A stretch of 64,000 nt of DNA, taken from contig NZ_CP034449.1 of assembly GCF_003952425.1 (NCBI RefSeq), positions 1,116,001-1,180,000 of the forward strand. The letters are read 5' to 3'. Shown one piece after another: positions 56,749-64,000 of this stretch (its first letter is position 1; each line of letters opens with the position of its first letter). Made by a program: the position numbers and the translations under genes. Source of the stretch: Mesorhizobium sp. M2A.F.Ca.ET.046.03.2.1 (GTDB lineage Bacteria > Pseudomonadota > Alphaproteobacteria > Rhizobiales > Rhizobiaceae). Under the pieces are notes generated by a model, which was given only the letters and a program-made list of their open reading frames with translations, was not told where the DNA came from and did not search any database.

Positions 56749-56904
56749 TCAGCGTCCCGGCTTGTCGTCCTGGTCGATGAGGATGCGCTCAACGGCTCCA
56801 TCAAGATCTTCATATTGGCCACTTCTCAACGCCCATAGGAAGCCAGACAGCCCCAGTGCGCCCAAAGATAGCGCGACTGGTATGAGGTAGATGAGTGTCG
56901 TCAT
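56749..56904 (-). CDS. fixS: cbb3 oxidase maturation protein CcoS/FixS
   Basis: A 51-residue single-pass membrane protein: MTTLIYLIPVALSLGALGLSG, then FLWALRSGQYEDLDGAVERI and LIDQDDKPGR. The WALRSGQYEDLDG stretch is the CcoS signature. It is needed with FixI/CcoI for metal loading of cbb3 oxidase. Its start overlaps the fixI stop (56901-56904), completing the fixGHIS order. Confidence 0.93.
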   Translation of the reverse strand: MTTLIYLIPVALSLGALGLSGFLWALRSGQYEDLDGAVERILIDQDDKPGR

Positions 56905-59186
56905 GACGGCCGCGCTGATGAGCGTATGCCGGAACGCGTTGCCGAAGAAGCCCTTGTCAGCTCGGCGGGCATAAAGCGGTGCAGCCTCAGCGCGTTTCCG
57001 ATCACCAGCAGCGATGAGGCGGACATCGCGACTGCCGCGATCACCGGTGTGACATGGCCGAGGATGGCGAGCGGAACGGCAACGGCGTTGTAGATGATCG
57101 CGATTGCTATGTTCTGGCGGATCAGCCGCCTTGCCTTCTGCGAGACGTCCAGCGCAAGGGGTACCGCCGAAAGGCTTTCACGCAGGAACACGAAATCGGC
57201 GGCGTTGCGGCCGACATGGGCGGCGGTGGCTGGAGCGATCGAGACGTGCGCCGCGCCCAGCGCTGGGCTGTCGTTGAGCCCGTCGCCCACCATCAGGACC
57301 TTATGGCCGGCCTTGGTCAGCACTTCGATCCGCTCAGCCTTCCCGGACGGCAGCAGCGCCGAAACAAAACGGTCGATTCCCAATATTCTTGCGACATCGC
57401 CACAGGCGTCTGCGGTATCGCCCGACAGCATTTCGACCGAGACCCCGGCATCATTCAACTGCGCCAAGCCGGCCCGGGCATCGGGCCGCAACGCATCCTC
57501 GAAAACGAAGGATGCGACAATGCCGCCGTCTTTCGTCAGGACTGTTCCGCCATGCCCACTTTCGCTATCGGTTAGGGCCTTCCATCTAGCCCACCCGCGC
57601 CGGCCCAGTCGCCAGATACTTCCAGTGACAGTGGCTTCGATTCCAAACCCCGGATGCTCTGTGACGGCATCGAACTTGTGCTGCCCGCCAGCAGCGGCAA
57701 ACCCGGCTACGGCCTTTGAAAACGGATGACGCGAATGCGCGGCCATATCGGCGGCGATTGCCAGCACGGCCGGGTCGATCGACGACGCATTGACGAGCCG
57801 GGGCTGTCCGAGCGTGAGCGTTCCGGTCTTGTCGAACACCGCCGTATCGATCGTCGCCAGGCGCTCCATGGCCGAACCGTCCTTCACCATGATGCCGCTT
57901 TCGAACAGACGCCGCGCCGCGACCACCTGCACGATCGGCACCGCGAGGCCGAGCGCACATGGACACGTGATGATGAGAACGGCAATTGCAGTCGTCATTG
58001 CCAGGTGCCAGTCGCCAACCGCAACCATCCAACCGATGAATGTTATTAAAGCTGTGAGATGGACCACCGGCGCATAGAGGGCGGAGACGCGATCGGCGAT
58101 GCGTCGATAGGGCGAGCGGCCGCCCTCCGCCGCCTCCATCAATCGAACCATCTCCGCCAGGAACGAGTCCTTCGCGGCGGCTGTCGCCTCAATCGTGAGC
58201 GAGCCGGTAAGGTTAAGTACCCCAGCCTGCACGGGGATGCCTGGCGCCACGTTTCTGGGCGTGCTTTCGCCGGAGACCAGGGAGCAGTCGAGATCAGATG
58301 ATCCCCGAATGATCTTTCCGTCGACAGGAATCCTTTCGCCCGCTGCGATGAGCAGCTGCATTCCCGGTTCGATCTCGGCAACCGGCAGATAGTCGCGCGC
58401 GCCCTCGCCGCGCAGCACCATGGCACCACGCGCCGCCAGCTGCGACAGGCCGTTGACGGCGGTTCGGGCCCGCTCGCGCATGACATGATCCAGCGTACGG
58501 CCGATTAACAGGAAGAACAGCAGCGATACCGACGCGTCGAAATAGGCGTGATCGCCGTGATTGATCGTCTCATAGAGGCTCATGGCGTAGGCGAGCGACA
58601 TCCCGACCGCGATCGGCACATCCATGTTCATGCGGCCGTGGCGCAGCGCGTTCCAGGCCGAGCGGAAGAAAATGCCCCCGGCGAAGGCAAGCGCCGGGAT
58701 CGCGATCAGCGCAGAGACCCAGTGGAATAAGTCGCGGGTCGCGCCTTCGGCGCCGGACCAGACCGAGACCGAGACCGAAAGCAGCATGATGTTGCCCGTC
58801 GCAAAACCAGCAACCGCGACCGCGCGGATCAGTTCGGATAGTGTCTTGTTTTTGCCGCCGACCTCGGGGTCGAACAGATGCACCTGATAGCCTAGCCGTC
58901 CAAGCGCGCGGACGAACGGTGGCACCTCGTCACCACGCCACCTGACCGAGACCCGTTTCGTCGACAGGTTGACGCGGGCGCTCTCGACGCGATCGAGATT
59001 TCCCAACGCCTTCTCGATCGTCTGGATGCAGGCTGCGCAATGAACCGTCGGAACCGAAAGGTCGGTCTGGCGAAGACCATCGCCAACAAAGCGGCTCGCC
59101 AACCTGATCTCCTGGCCAGACGGCAGGACCGATGTGGTACCGGTCAAATCCAGCGCCAGTTCCGCGCCGGGTGCACAGCAGCTCAT
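56901..59186 (-). CDS. fixI: Cation (copper)-transporting P-type ATPase FixI/CcoI
   Basis: A 761-residue P1B-type ATPase that moves copper for cbb3 oxidase assembly. Features in order: a cysteine pair at the start (MSCCAPG), a heavy-metal domain with HCAACIQTIE near residue 42, the membrane CPC motif (ITCPCALGLAVP), the phosphorylation site DKTGTLTLGQP and the hinge motif GDGLNDSPAL. The start at 59186 is set by the ATGA overlap with the fixH stop; the longer GTG-start reading lies inside fixH. The frame is intact. Confidence 0.95.
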   Translation of the reverse strand: MSCCAPGAELALDLTGTTSVLPSGQEIRLASRFVGDGLRQTDLSVPTVHCAACIQTIEKALGNLDRVESARVNLSTKRVSVRWRGDEVPPFVRALGRLGYQVHLFDPEVGGKNKTLSELIRAVAVAGFATGNIMLLSVSVSVWSGAEGATRDLFHWVSALIAIPALAFAGGIFFRSAWNALRHGRMNMDVPIAVGMSLAYAMSLYETINHGDHAYFDASVSLLFFLLIGRTLDHVMRERARTAVNGLSQLAARGAMVLRGEGARDYLPVAEIEPGMQLLIAAGERIPVDGKIIRGSSDLDCSLVSGESTPRNVAPGIPVQAGVLNLTGSLTIEATAAAKDSFLAEMVRLMEAAEGGRSPYRRIADRVSALYAPVVHLTALITFIGWMVAVGDWHLAMTTAIAVLIITCPCALGLAVPIVQVVAARRLFESGIMVKDGSAMERLATIDTAVFDKTGTLTLGQPRLVNASSIDPAVLAIAADMAAHSRHPFSKAVAGFAAAGGQHKFDAVTEHPGFGIEATVTGSIWRLGRRGWARWKALTDSESGHGGTVLTKDGGIVASFVFEDALRPDARAGLAQLNDAGVSVEMLSGDTADACGDVARILGIDRFVSALLPSGKAERIEVLTKAGHKVLMVGDGLNDSPALGAAHVSIAPATAAHVGRNAADFVFLRESLSAVPLALDVSQKARRLIRQNIAIAIIYNAVAVPLAILGHVTPVIAAVAMSASSLLVIGNALRLHRFMPAELTRASSATRSGIRSSARPS

Positions 59187-59680
59187 TGCAGCGCTCCTTG
59201 CGAAATCATGATCCGGCGAATGTCGCGATAGAGCTCGGCGAGACCGGCGTCGGCATCGACTTCGACGATCCAGACGCCATCCTTGGGCACGTCCCGTGCT
59301 GCAAACTCCTGAGCCGAAGCAAGGGCAAGAGTGATGCACTTGTCCTCGGCCTCATAAGCGGGATGACGAAACAGTATCTTCACGCCATGCAAGGTCACCG
59401 GCTTGCCGGTGGCATCACTCAAGCTGTAGCGGACCTCACTCCGAGCGATCGTCAGGTTGCCGGTCCAGCCGAGTGCCGCCTGCGCGCGCCCTTCCTTGGC
59501 CTTTTTGTTGAATTGCTGACTGGCCACATAGGTGTTCTCGACGACAAGGCCGGTCCAGCTTTTGCTGGCGAGCGTCGCCATGGTCAGGTTGACGGCGATG
59601 ACCACGCCGAAAAAGCCGAGAATGGTGAGCAGCATGTGCCTGCCGGTGAACTCGCGCGTCTTTTGCGTATTGGTGCTCAT
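59183..59680 (-). CDS. fixH: cbb3 oxidase assembly protein FixH/CcoH
   Basis: A 165-residue membrane-anchored protein. It has one N-terminal membrane helix (MLLTILGFFGVVIAVNLTMA) followed by the FixH signature VVENTYVASQQFNKKAKEGR and a periplasmic domain. It helps assemble the cbb3 oxidase. Its start overlaps the fixG stop and its stop overlaps the fixI start, so translation of G-H-I is coupled. Confidence 0.93.
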   Translation of the reverse strand: MSTNTQKTREFTGRHMLLTILGFFGVVIAVNLTMATLASKSWTGLVVENTYVASQQFNKKAKEGRAQAALGWTGNLTIARSEVRYSLSDATGKPVTLHGVKILFRHPAYEAEDKCITLALASAQEFAARDVPKDGVWIVEVDADAGLAELYRDIRRIMISQGALQ

Positions 59681-61239
59681 CTGGCGATCTCCGGTGCGTT
59701 GAAGGTGGCCGTGTATTCGTCCGATTCGAAGTTCGCCTTGTCCTCGACCCGGAACTTGAAGGTTTGTGCAGGATGCCGCACCTCACCCGCTGGCTGGCGC
59801 ACGAAAACTTTCAGCATCTTCAGCCGGTCGGGTTCGACCGCGATGCCGAAGAAGCGGTCTGGCGGCAGATCACTGCCGACGACGCTCATTTCGGCTCCCT
59901 GCAAGCCCTGCATCGCGACAATTATTGTCCTTGGCTCGGGGATCATGTTGAGCAGTTTGACGGTATAGCCGTTGCGGATCGAACCGTCGGACAGCGTGAC
60001 GAACTGTGGATTGCGGTCATGCAGCACGTTCAGTTCGAGCCGATCGCGCGTCAGCAGCGAATAGAGCAGGCCCAGCCCGATCAGCGACCACAGGCCCATG
60101 TAGACGTAAGTGCGCGGCCGAAAGATCTTGCGAATGTGAAAATACACCACCTGATCGCAGAAGGTGCCGACAGCAGTCCTGACCAGCGACGGATTGATCG
60201 AACTGGAGCCGCCTGACGTCGCCAGCGTCATGTTGGCGTTGTAATCGAAGAGCGTCGCGTAGGAGATCAGCCCACGCTCCTTGCCGAGCTTGTCCATGAC
60301 GCGGTCGCAGGCGTCGATACACAACGCGCAGGTAATGCATTCGAGCTGCTGGCCTTCGCGAATGTCGATCCCCATCGGGCACACCGCGACACAGGCGTTG
60401 CAATCGATGCAGTCGCCGACCCGCTGCCCCGCCGCGTGGGCCTTCTTGGCGTGCCTCGAACGAGGTTCGCCGCGCCAGTCATTGTAGGTTACTGTGAGCG
60501 AATTCTCGTCGAGCATGACAGCCTGGATGCGCGGCCACGGGCACATGTAGGTGCAGACTTGCTCGCGCATCAGCCCGCCGAACGTGTAGGTGGTCGTTGT
60601 CAGCACCGCTATGGTGACGTAGGCGACCGGTGCGGTGGTGCCGGTGAATACCTCGCTGATCAGCGTTGGCGCGTCGGCGAAATAGAGGATCCAAGCGCCG
60701 CCGGTGGCTGCCGCTATGACCAGCCAGATGGCGTGCTTCGCTAGGCGCAGTACCAGTTTGCGCACCGTCCATGGGCCGGCGTCGAGCTTTATGCGGGCGT
60801 TGCGATCGCCTTCGATTGCCCGCTCCACCACCACGAACAGATCGACCCATACAGTCTGCGGGCAGATATAGCCGCACCATGCGCGGCCGACGGTGGACGT
60901 GATCAGGAAGAGGCCGATGCCGGCCATCACCAGAAGGCCGGCGACATAGTAGAATTCCTGCGGCCATATCTCGACGAAGAAGAAGTAGAAGCGGCGGTTG
61001 GCAAGATCTATCAGCACGGCCTGATCAGGAGCGAACGGACCTCGATTCCAGCGCAGCCAGGGTGTCAGATAGTAGATGCCCAGCGTGATGGCCATCACCA
61101 GCCACTTGAAGCGGCGGAAGCTACCCGAGGCGCGCTTGGGGAAGATTTTCTTGCGCGGTGCATAGAGCGGCTGTCGTGTTGTCTTGGCGGAGTTAACCAC
61201 CTTTGCCTCGAGCCGCTCCATCTGCGTTTTATCCGGCAC
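59677..61239 (-). CDS. fixG: cbb3 oxidase accessory ferredoxin-like protein FixG/CcoG
   Basis: About 520 residues, a membrane iron-sulfur protein linked to copper reduction during cbb3 assembly. Several membrane helices occur in the first 260 residues (e.g. YYVAGLLVMAGIGLFLI, RAWCGYICPQTVWVDL). The double 4Fe-4S site follows: CIDCNACVAVCPMGID, then CITCALCIDACDRV. A C-terminal IG-like domain closes the protein. The start is uncertain. The GTG at 61239 (VPDKTQMERLEAK) has a GGAG site before it and is preferred; an open frame continues to 61347. Confidence 0.93.
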   Translation of the reverse strand: MPDKTQMERLEAKVVNSAKTTRQPLYAPRKKIFPKRASGSFRRFKWLVMAITLGIYYLTPWLRWNRGPFAPDQAVLIDLANRRFYFFFVEIWPQEFYYVAGLLVMAGIGLFLITSTVGRAWCGYICPQTVWVDLFVVVERAIEGDRNARIKLDAGPWTVRKLVLRLAKHAIWLVIAAATGGAWILYFADAPTLISEVFTGTTAPVAYVTIAVLTTTTYTFGGLMREQVCTYMCPWPRIQAVMLDENSLTVTYNDWRGEPRSRHAKKAHAAGQRVGDCIDCNACVAVCPMGIDIREGQQLECITCALCIDACDRVMDKLGKERGLISYATLFDYNANMTLATSGGSSSINPSLVRTAVGTFCDQVVYFHIRKIFRPRTYVYMGLWSLIGLGLLYSLLTRDRLELNVLHDRNPQFVTLSDGSIRNGYTVKLLNMIPEPRTIIVAMQGLQGAEMSVVGSDLPPDRFFGIAVEPDRLKMLKVFVRQPAGEVRHPAQTFKFRVEDKANFESDEYTATFNAPEIAR

Positions 61240-61382
61240 CTGTATCTCCACTTGCCCGCGACCTATGACATCGTTGTGCGACGGACTTGTCTGCGTCGAC
61301 AGGCGTCCGGTCTGCAGCGAGCCCTTCGCCGAATGGGGCCGCGCCACCTTGCAGGGTCAATCGCCCCATGCCGGAATGGTGT

Positions 61383-61407
61383 CGAGGCCCGGCAAAGCCG
61401 GGCCTCG
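61383..61407. terminator. Long perfect stem-loop between fixP and fixG
   Basis: CGAGGCCCGGC and GCCGGGCCTCG make an 11-bp stem with a three-base loop. No T-run follows on the minus strand, so it may be a processing or attenuation site separating fixNOQP from fixGHIS and not a full terminator. Confidence 0.55.
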
Positions 61408-61445
61408 TCGCTTGGCGGGGGAGGGCTGAGAATAGGCTTCCGTTC

Positions 61446-62309
61446 CTATTCTCCGCCGCCAAGCGAATGAACATAAACCGCAAGTTCCTTAACCTTGGTC
61501 TCGCCGAGACGCCCGATCCACGCCGGCATGACGCCGTGCTTCGGCGCACGGACCTGGACGGCGACGGCTGTCTCGCCGGACCCGTAGAGCCAGATCGCGT
61601 CCGTCAGGTCGGGTGCGCCGAGTTCCTTGTTGCCTTTCGCATTGTCGCCGTGACAGGCGACGCAGTTTTCGGCGAAGATCCTGGCGCCGGGTTCAATAAG
61701 GCTTGCATCGCGGACCTTGCCGGACAGGCTGGCAACGTAGGCGCTCACCTGTGCGATCTGATCGGCGGTGATGACGTCGCCGAAGGCCGGCATTTCCGAC
61801 AGGCGCGTGTCCGGATCTGACGCGAAGCGGATGCCATGCGCGATCGTTTGCTGGATCTGCTCGGTCGTGCCGCCCCACAGCCAGTCATCGTCGTTCAGGT
61901 TTGGAAAACCTTTCGACCCTTCGGCGCCGGAGCCATGGCACTGCGTGCAGTTGACCTTGAATGCGGCGCCGCCGGCCGCGACCGCGAATTCGCGCAAGGC
62001 ATAGTCCGAGGTAATTTCAGCGACGCTTTTCGACTCCACCGCCGCGGCGTATTTGCCTTTCGCCGCTTCCGCCGCCGCCAGTTCATTCTTGACATCGTTG
62101 CGGCTGGAATACCCAAGCACACCCTTGGTCGCAGAATACAGCATGGGCCAAGCCGGATACGCCATTGTATAAGCCACCGCCCAACCGACAGTGATGTAGA
62201 AGGTTATCACCCACCATCGGGGCAATGGGTGGTTGAGCTCCCTTATCCCGTCCCATTCATGACCGGTCGTTGAGATGCCCGAGACTTCGTCGATGTGCTC
62301 ATCGCTCAT
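61446..62309 (-). CDS. fixP: cbb3 oxidase diheme subunit FixP/CcoP
   Basis: A 287-residue membrane-anchored cytochrome c. A membrane helix lies near residues 32-55, and two haem-c sites follow: CTQCHGSGAEGSKGF and CVACHGDNAKGN. It passes electrons from cytochrome c to FixO and FixN. The start ATG overlaps the fixQ stop. The final segment AWIGRLGETKVKELAVYVHS is typical of the family. Confidence 0.96.
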   Translation of the reverse strand: MSDEHIDEVSGISTTGHEWDGIRELNHPLPRWWVITFYITVGWAVAYTMAYPAWPMLYSATKGVLGYSSRNDVKNELAAAEAAKGKYAAAVESKSVAEITSDYALREFAVAAGGAAFKVNCTQCHGSGAEGSKGFPNLNDDDWLWGGTTEQIQQTIAHGIRFASDPDTRLSEMPAFGDVITADQIAQVSAYVASLSGKVRDASLIEPGARIFAENCVACHGDNAKGNKELGAPDLTDAIWLYGSGETAVAVQVRAPKHGVMPAWIGRLGETKVKELAVYVHSLGGGE

Positions 62310-62461
62310 GATCGGTCGCCCTTGAGTGGAATCTGGGCGGCTCGCTCGGCCTGTGTTTTGCCGCCTGGACGCAAGGCAAAGGCAATGCTGCCGACGAAGA
62401 AGAGCGCCATGGCAAGCAGACCCCAGCTGTCGGCGAATTCCCGCATCAAATCATAGCTCAT
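62306..62461 (-). CDS. fixQ: cbb3 oxidase small subunit FixQ/CcoQ
   Basis: A 51-residue protein with one membrane helix (SWGLLAMALFFVGSIAFALR) and a charged tail. The start MSYDLMREFAD at 62461 is chosen from the family opening, not the longer ORF start inside fixO. Its stop overlaps the fixP start, and it follows fixO by about 10 bases. Confidence 0.93.
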   Translation of the reverse strand: MSYDLMREFADSWGLLAMALFFVGSIAFALRPGGKTQAERAAQIPLKGDRS

Positions 62462-62471
62462 CGCGTCCCCC

Positions 62472-63203
62472 TCAGCGGTAGCCGGCTGCATCGTCATAGG
62501 TCTTGAAATCGACCAGTGTTCCCAGCATTTGCAGATACGCGACGAGGGCATCCATCTCGGTCACCTGCTGCGGGTTACCGTCCAGGTCGCCGACCTTGGC
62601 TTTCGGATAGCGTTTCTCGAGGCCGGAGCTGTCGGCATTCGGGTCGGCCTGCGCCATCAGGTCGACATTGGCATTGGCGATCATGTCATCGGAGTAGGGG
62701 ACGCCGACGCGCCGGTTGGCGATGAGATGCGTCGAGAAGTCCTTCACCTCTATCGGTTTGTCTTTCAGAAAGGCATAGTTGGGCATGATCGACTCCGGCA
62801 CGACGGAGCGCGGGTCGCTGAGATGCTGGACATGCCAGCTGTTGGAGTAGCGGTCGCCGACGCGCGCGAGATCGGGTCCCGTCCGCTTGGACCCCCACTG
62901 GAACGGGTGGTCGTACATGGACTCTGCCGCCAGGCTGTAGTGGCCATAACGCTCGACTTCATCGCGGAATGGCCGGATCATCTGGCTATGGCAGAGATAG
63001 CAGCCCTCGCGCACGTAGATGTTGCGTCCGGCGAGTTCGAGCGGCGAGTAGGGCCGCATGCCATCGACCTTCTCGATTGTGTTGTCGAGATAGAAGAGCG
63101 GCGCTATCTCGACGATGCCGCCGACAGTCACCACGAGCAGCGAGCCAACGAGGAGAAGCGTGGCGTTCTTCTCGATGATCGCGTGTTTGTCGATCAAGCC
63201 CAT
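62472..63203 (-). CDS. fixO: cbb3 oxidase monoheme subunit FixO/CcoO
   Basis: A 243-residue membrane-anchored cytochrome c. It has an N-terminal helix ([20 protein letters not shown]) and one haem-c site CYLCHS in [20 protein letters not shown], followed by conserved [15 protein letters not shown] and MPNYAFL with the methionine ligand. The start [13 protein letters not shown] at 63203 fits the family; the upstream extension lies inside fixN. It lies 11 bases after fixN. Confidence 0.96.
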   Translation of the reverse strand: MGLIDKHAIIEKNATLLLVGSLLVVTVGGIVEIAPLFYLDNTIEKVDGMRPYSPLELAGRNIYVREGCYLCHSQMIRPFRDEVERYGHYSLAAESMYDHPFQWGSKRTGPDLARVGDRYSNSWHVQHLSDPRSVVPESIMPNYAFLKDKPIEVKDFSTHLIANRRVGVPYSDDMIANANVDLMAQADPNADSSGLEKRYPKAKVGDLDGNPQQVTEMDALVAYLQMLGTLVDFKTYDDAAGYR

Positions 63204-63214
63204 TGTCTGGCTCC

Positions 63215-64000
63215 CTATTCGGCAGGCCGGAGGGCGGGCTCGGAACCCGGCAATGGCTGTTCTTCGCGCTGGTATCCGAGGATGGTCATGGTGATGTTCC
63301 AGGCCATGATCAGGGCACCGGAGAGGTACATCGCACCGCCGATGGCACGCATGACGTAGTAGGGATGCATGGCCGCGACGGTTTCGGCGAAGGAGTAGAC
63401 GAGGAACCCCTGCTCGTCGTATTCGCGCCACATGAGGCCCTGCATTATGCCGGAAACCCACATCACCGCCGCGTAGACGACGATACCCAGCGTTGCCAGC
63501 CAGAAATGCCAGGTGACGAGCCGCAGCGAATAGAGTCGGTCACGGTTCCACAGTTTCGGCACCATGTAGTAGATCGCGCCGAACGAGATCATGCCGACCC
63601 AGCCGAGCGCGCCGGAGTGGACGTGCCCGATGGTCCAGTCCGTGTAGTGCGACAGCGAATTGACCGTCTTGATCGACATAATCGGACCCTCGAAGGTCGA
63701 CATGCCGTAGAAGGCGACTGCCATCACCATCATGCGGATGATCGGATCAGTGCGCAGCTTGTCCCAGGCGCCCGACAGCGTCATCAGGCCGTTGATCATG
63801 CCGCCCCATGATGGCATCCACAGCATGATCGAGAACACCATCCCGAGCGTCTGCGCCCAGTCGGGTAAGGCGGTGTAATGCAGGTGGTGCGGGCCGGCCC
63901 AGATGTAGAGAAAAATGATCGCCCAGAAGTGGATGATCGACAGCCGGTAGGAATAGACCGGCCGGCTCGCCTGCTTGGGCACGAAATAATACATCATGCC
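63215..64000 (-). CDS. fixN: cbb3 oxidase catalytic subunit FixN/CcoN, partial
   Basis: The C-terminal ~262 residues of the catalytic haem-copper subunit, cut by the window edge (the full protein is about 540 residues). Visible features: the conserved [15 protein letters not shown] segment, [16 protein letters not shown] carrying haem-ligand histidines, and several membrane helices to [16 protein letters not shown]. This subunit reduces oxygen at low oxygen tension, in rhizobia typically in nodules and microaerobic growth. It is the first gene of the fixNOQP operon; its promoter and any FixK box lie outside the window. Confidence 0.96.
   Translation of the reverse strand, partial: GMMYYFVPKQASRPVYSYRLSIIHFWAIIFLYIWAGPHHLHYTALPDWAQTLGMVFSIMLWMPSWGGMINGLMTLSGAWDKLRTDPIIRMMVMAVAFYGMSTFEGPIMSIKTVNSLSHYTDWTIGHVHSGALGWVGMISFGAIYYMVPKLWNRDRLYSLRLVTWHFWLATLGIVVYAAVMWVSGIMQGLMWREYDEQGFLVYSFAETVAAMHPYYVMRAIGGAMYLSGALIMAWNITMTILGYQREEQPLPGSEPALRPAE

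Noticed and set aside
61327..61375. Possible FixK/FNR box between fixP and fixG
   Set aside because: The TTGAC...CAA-like sequence does not match TTGAT-N4-ATCAA in spacing or in the right half.

Overview
The window looks like a chromosome segment of a Mesorhizobium-type alphaproteobacterium (Hyphomicrobiales). Evidence is the rsmE-gshA pair, a DUF768 protein, DUF1127 and MucR/Ros proteins, groESL with a CIRCE element and an RpoH-type promoter, the microaerobic fixNOQP-fixGHIS cluster, GC-rich codon use, and short palindromic intergenic repeats of a kind common in rhizobia. No rRNA or tRNA gene and no CRISPR array was recognised.

Layout. 1-11.9 kb is housekeeping: a conserved hypothetical, rsmE, gshA, a DUF937 protein, a lipoprotein, DUF1127, a LysR regulator, a CHASE4-GGDEF-EAL protein, xseA, a P1-family peptidase and DUF768. 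12.4-22.9 kb is a catabolic locus: a GntR regulator and ribose-type ABC transporter (permease frameshifted), a frameshifted DJ-1/PfpI protein and a 2-hydroxyacid dehydrogenase on the minus strand, facing an Fe-alcohol dehydrogenase, aldehyde dehydrogenase and alpha/beta hydrolase operon on the plus strand.

23.9-40.0 kb is a defence island. It holds a type II CBASS (DncV-like cyclase, Cap2, Cap3) whose patatin effector CapV is divergent and frameshifted; a two-gene unit of a DisA_N/DAC-like protein and a beta-barrel fused to a nucleoside-phosphorylase domain; an HTH-PIN toxin-antitoxin pair; a cspA remnant; DUF4238 and DUF4365-like genes; a TrlF-family PHP-ATPase pseudogene with three lesions; and a Shedu (SduA) nuclease. 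40-45 kb carries a MucR-like regulator with an altered metal site, a HEPN-like ORF and small secreted or membrane hypotheticals.

45-53.5 kb is a mobile block. Two inverted remnants of one IS5-like transposase gene, plus a serine-recombinase fragment, bracket a single 2186-codon gene. Its product is an SKWP-repeat (RipS/XopAD/Mlr6361-like) type III effector with eight nearly identical 126-bp repeats and a C-terminal region resembling RelA/SpoT-fold domains. From 53.8 kb the core resumes with groES-groEL, a TauE/SafE remnant, and fixN(partial)-O-Q-P-G-H-I-S on the minus strand, encoding the cbb3 oxidase and its copper/assembly factors; fixN runs off the right edge.

Single-base disruptions are scattered through conserved genes (pfpI, permease, capV, trlF, cspA and others), several at short homopolymers. 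They are either real decay or sequencing error, and this affects how the defence and transport loci should be read.
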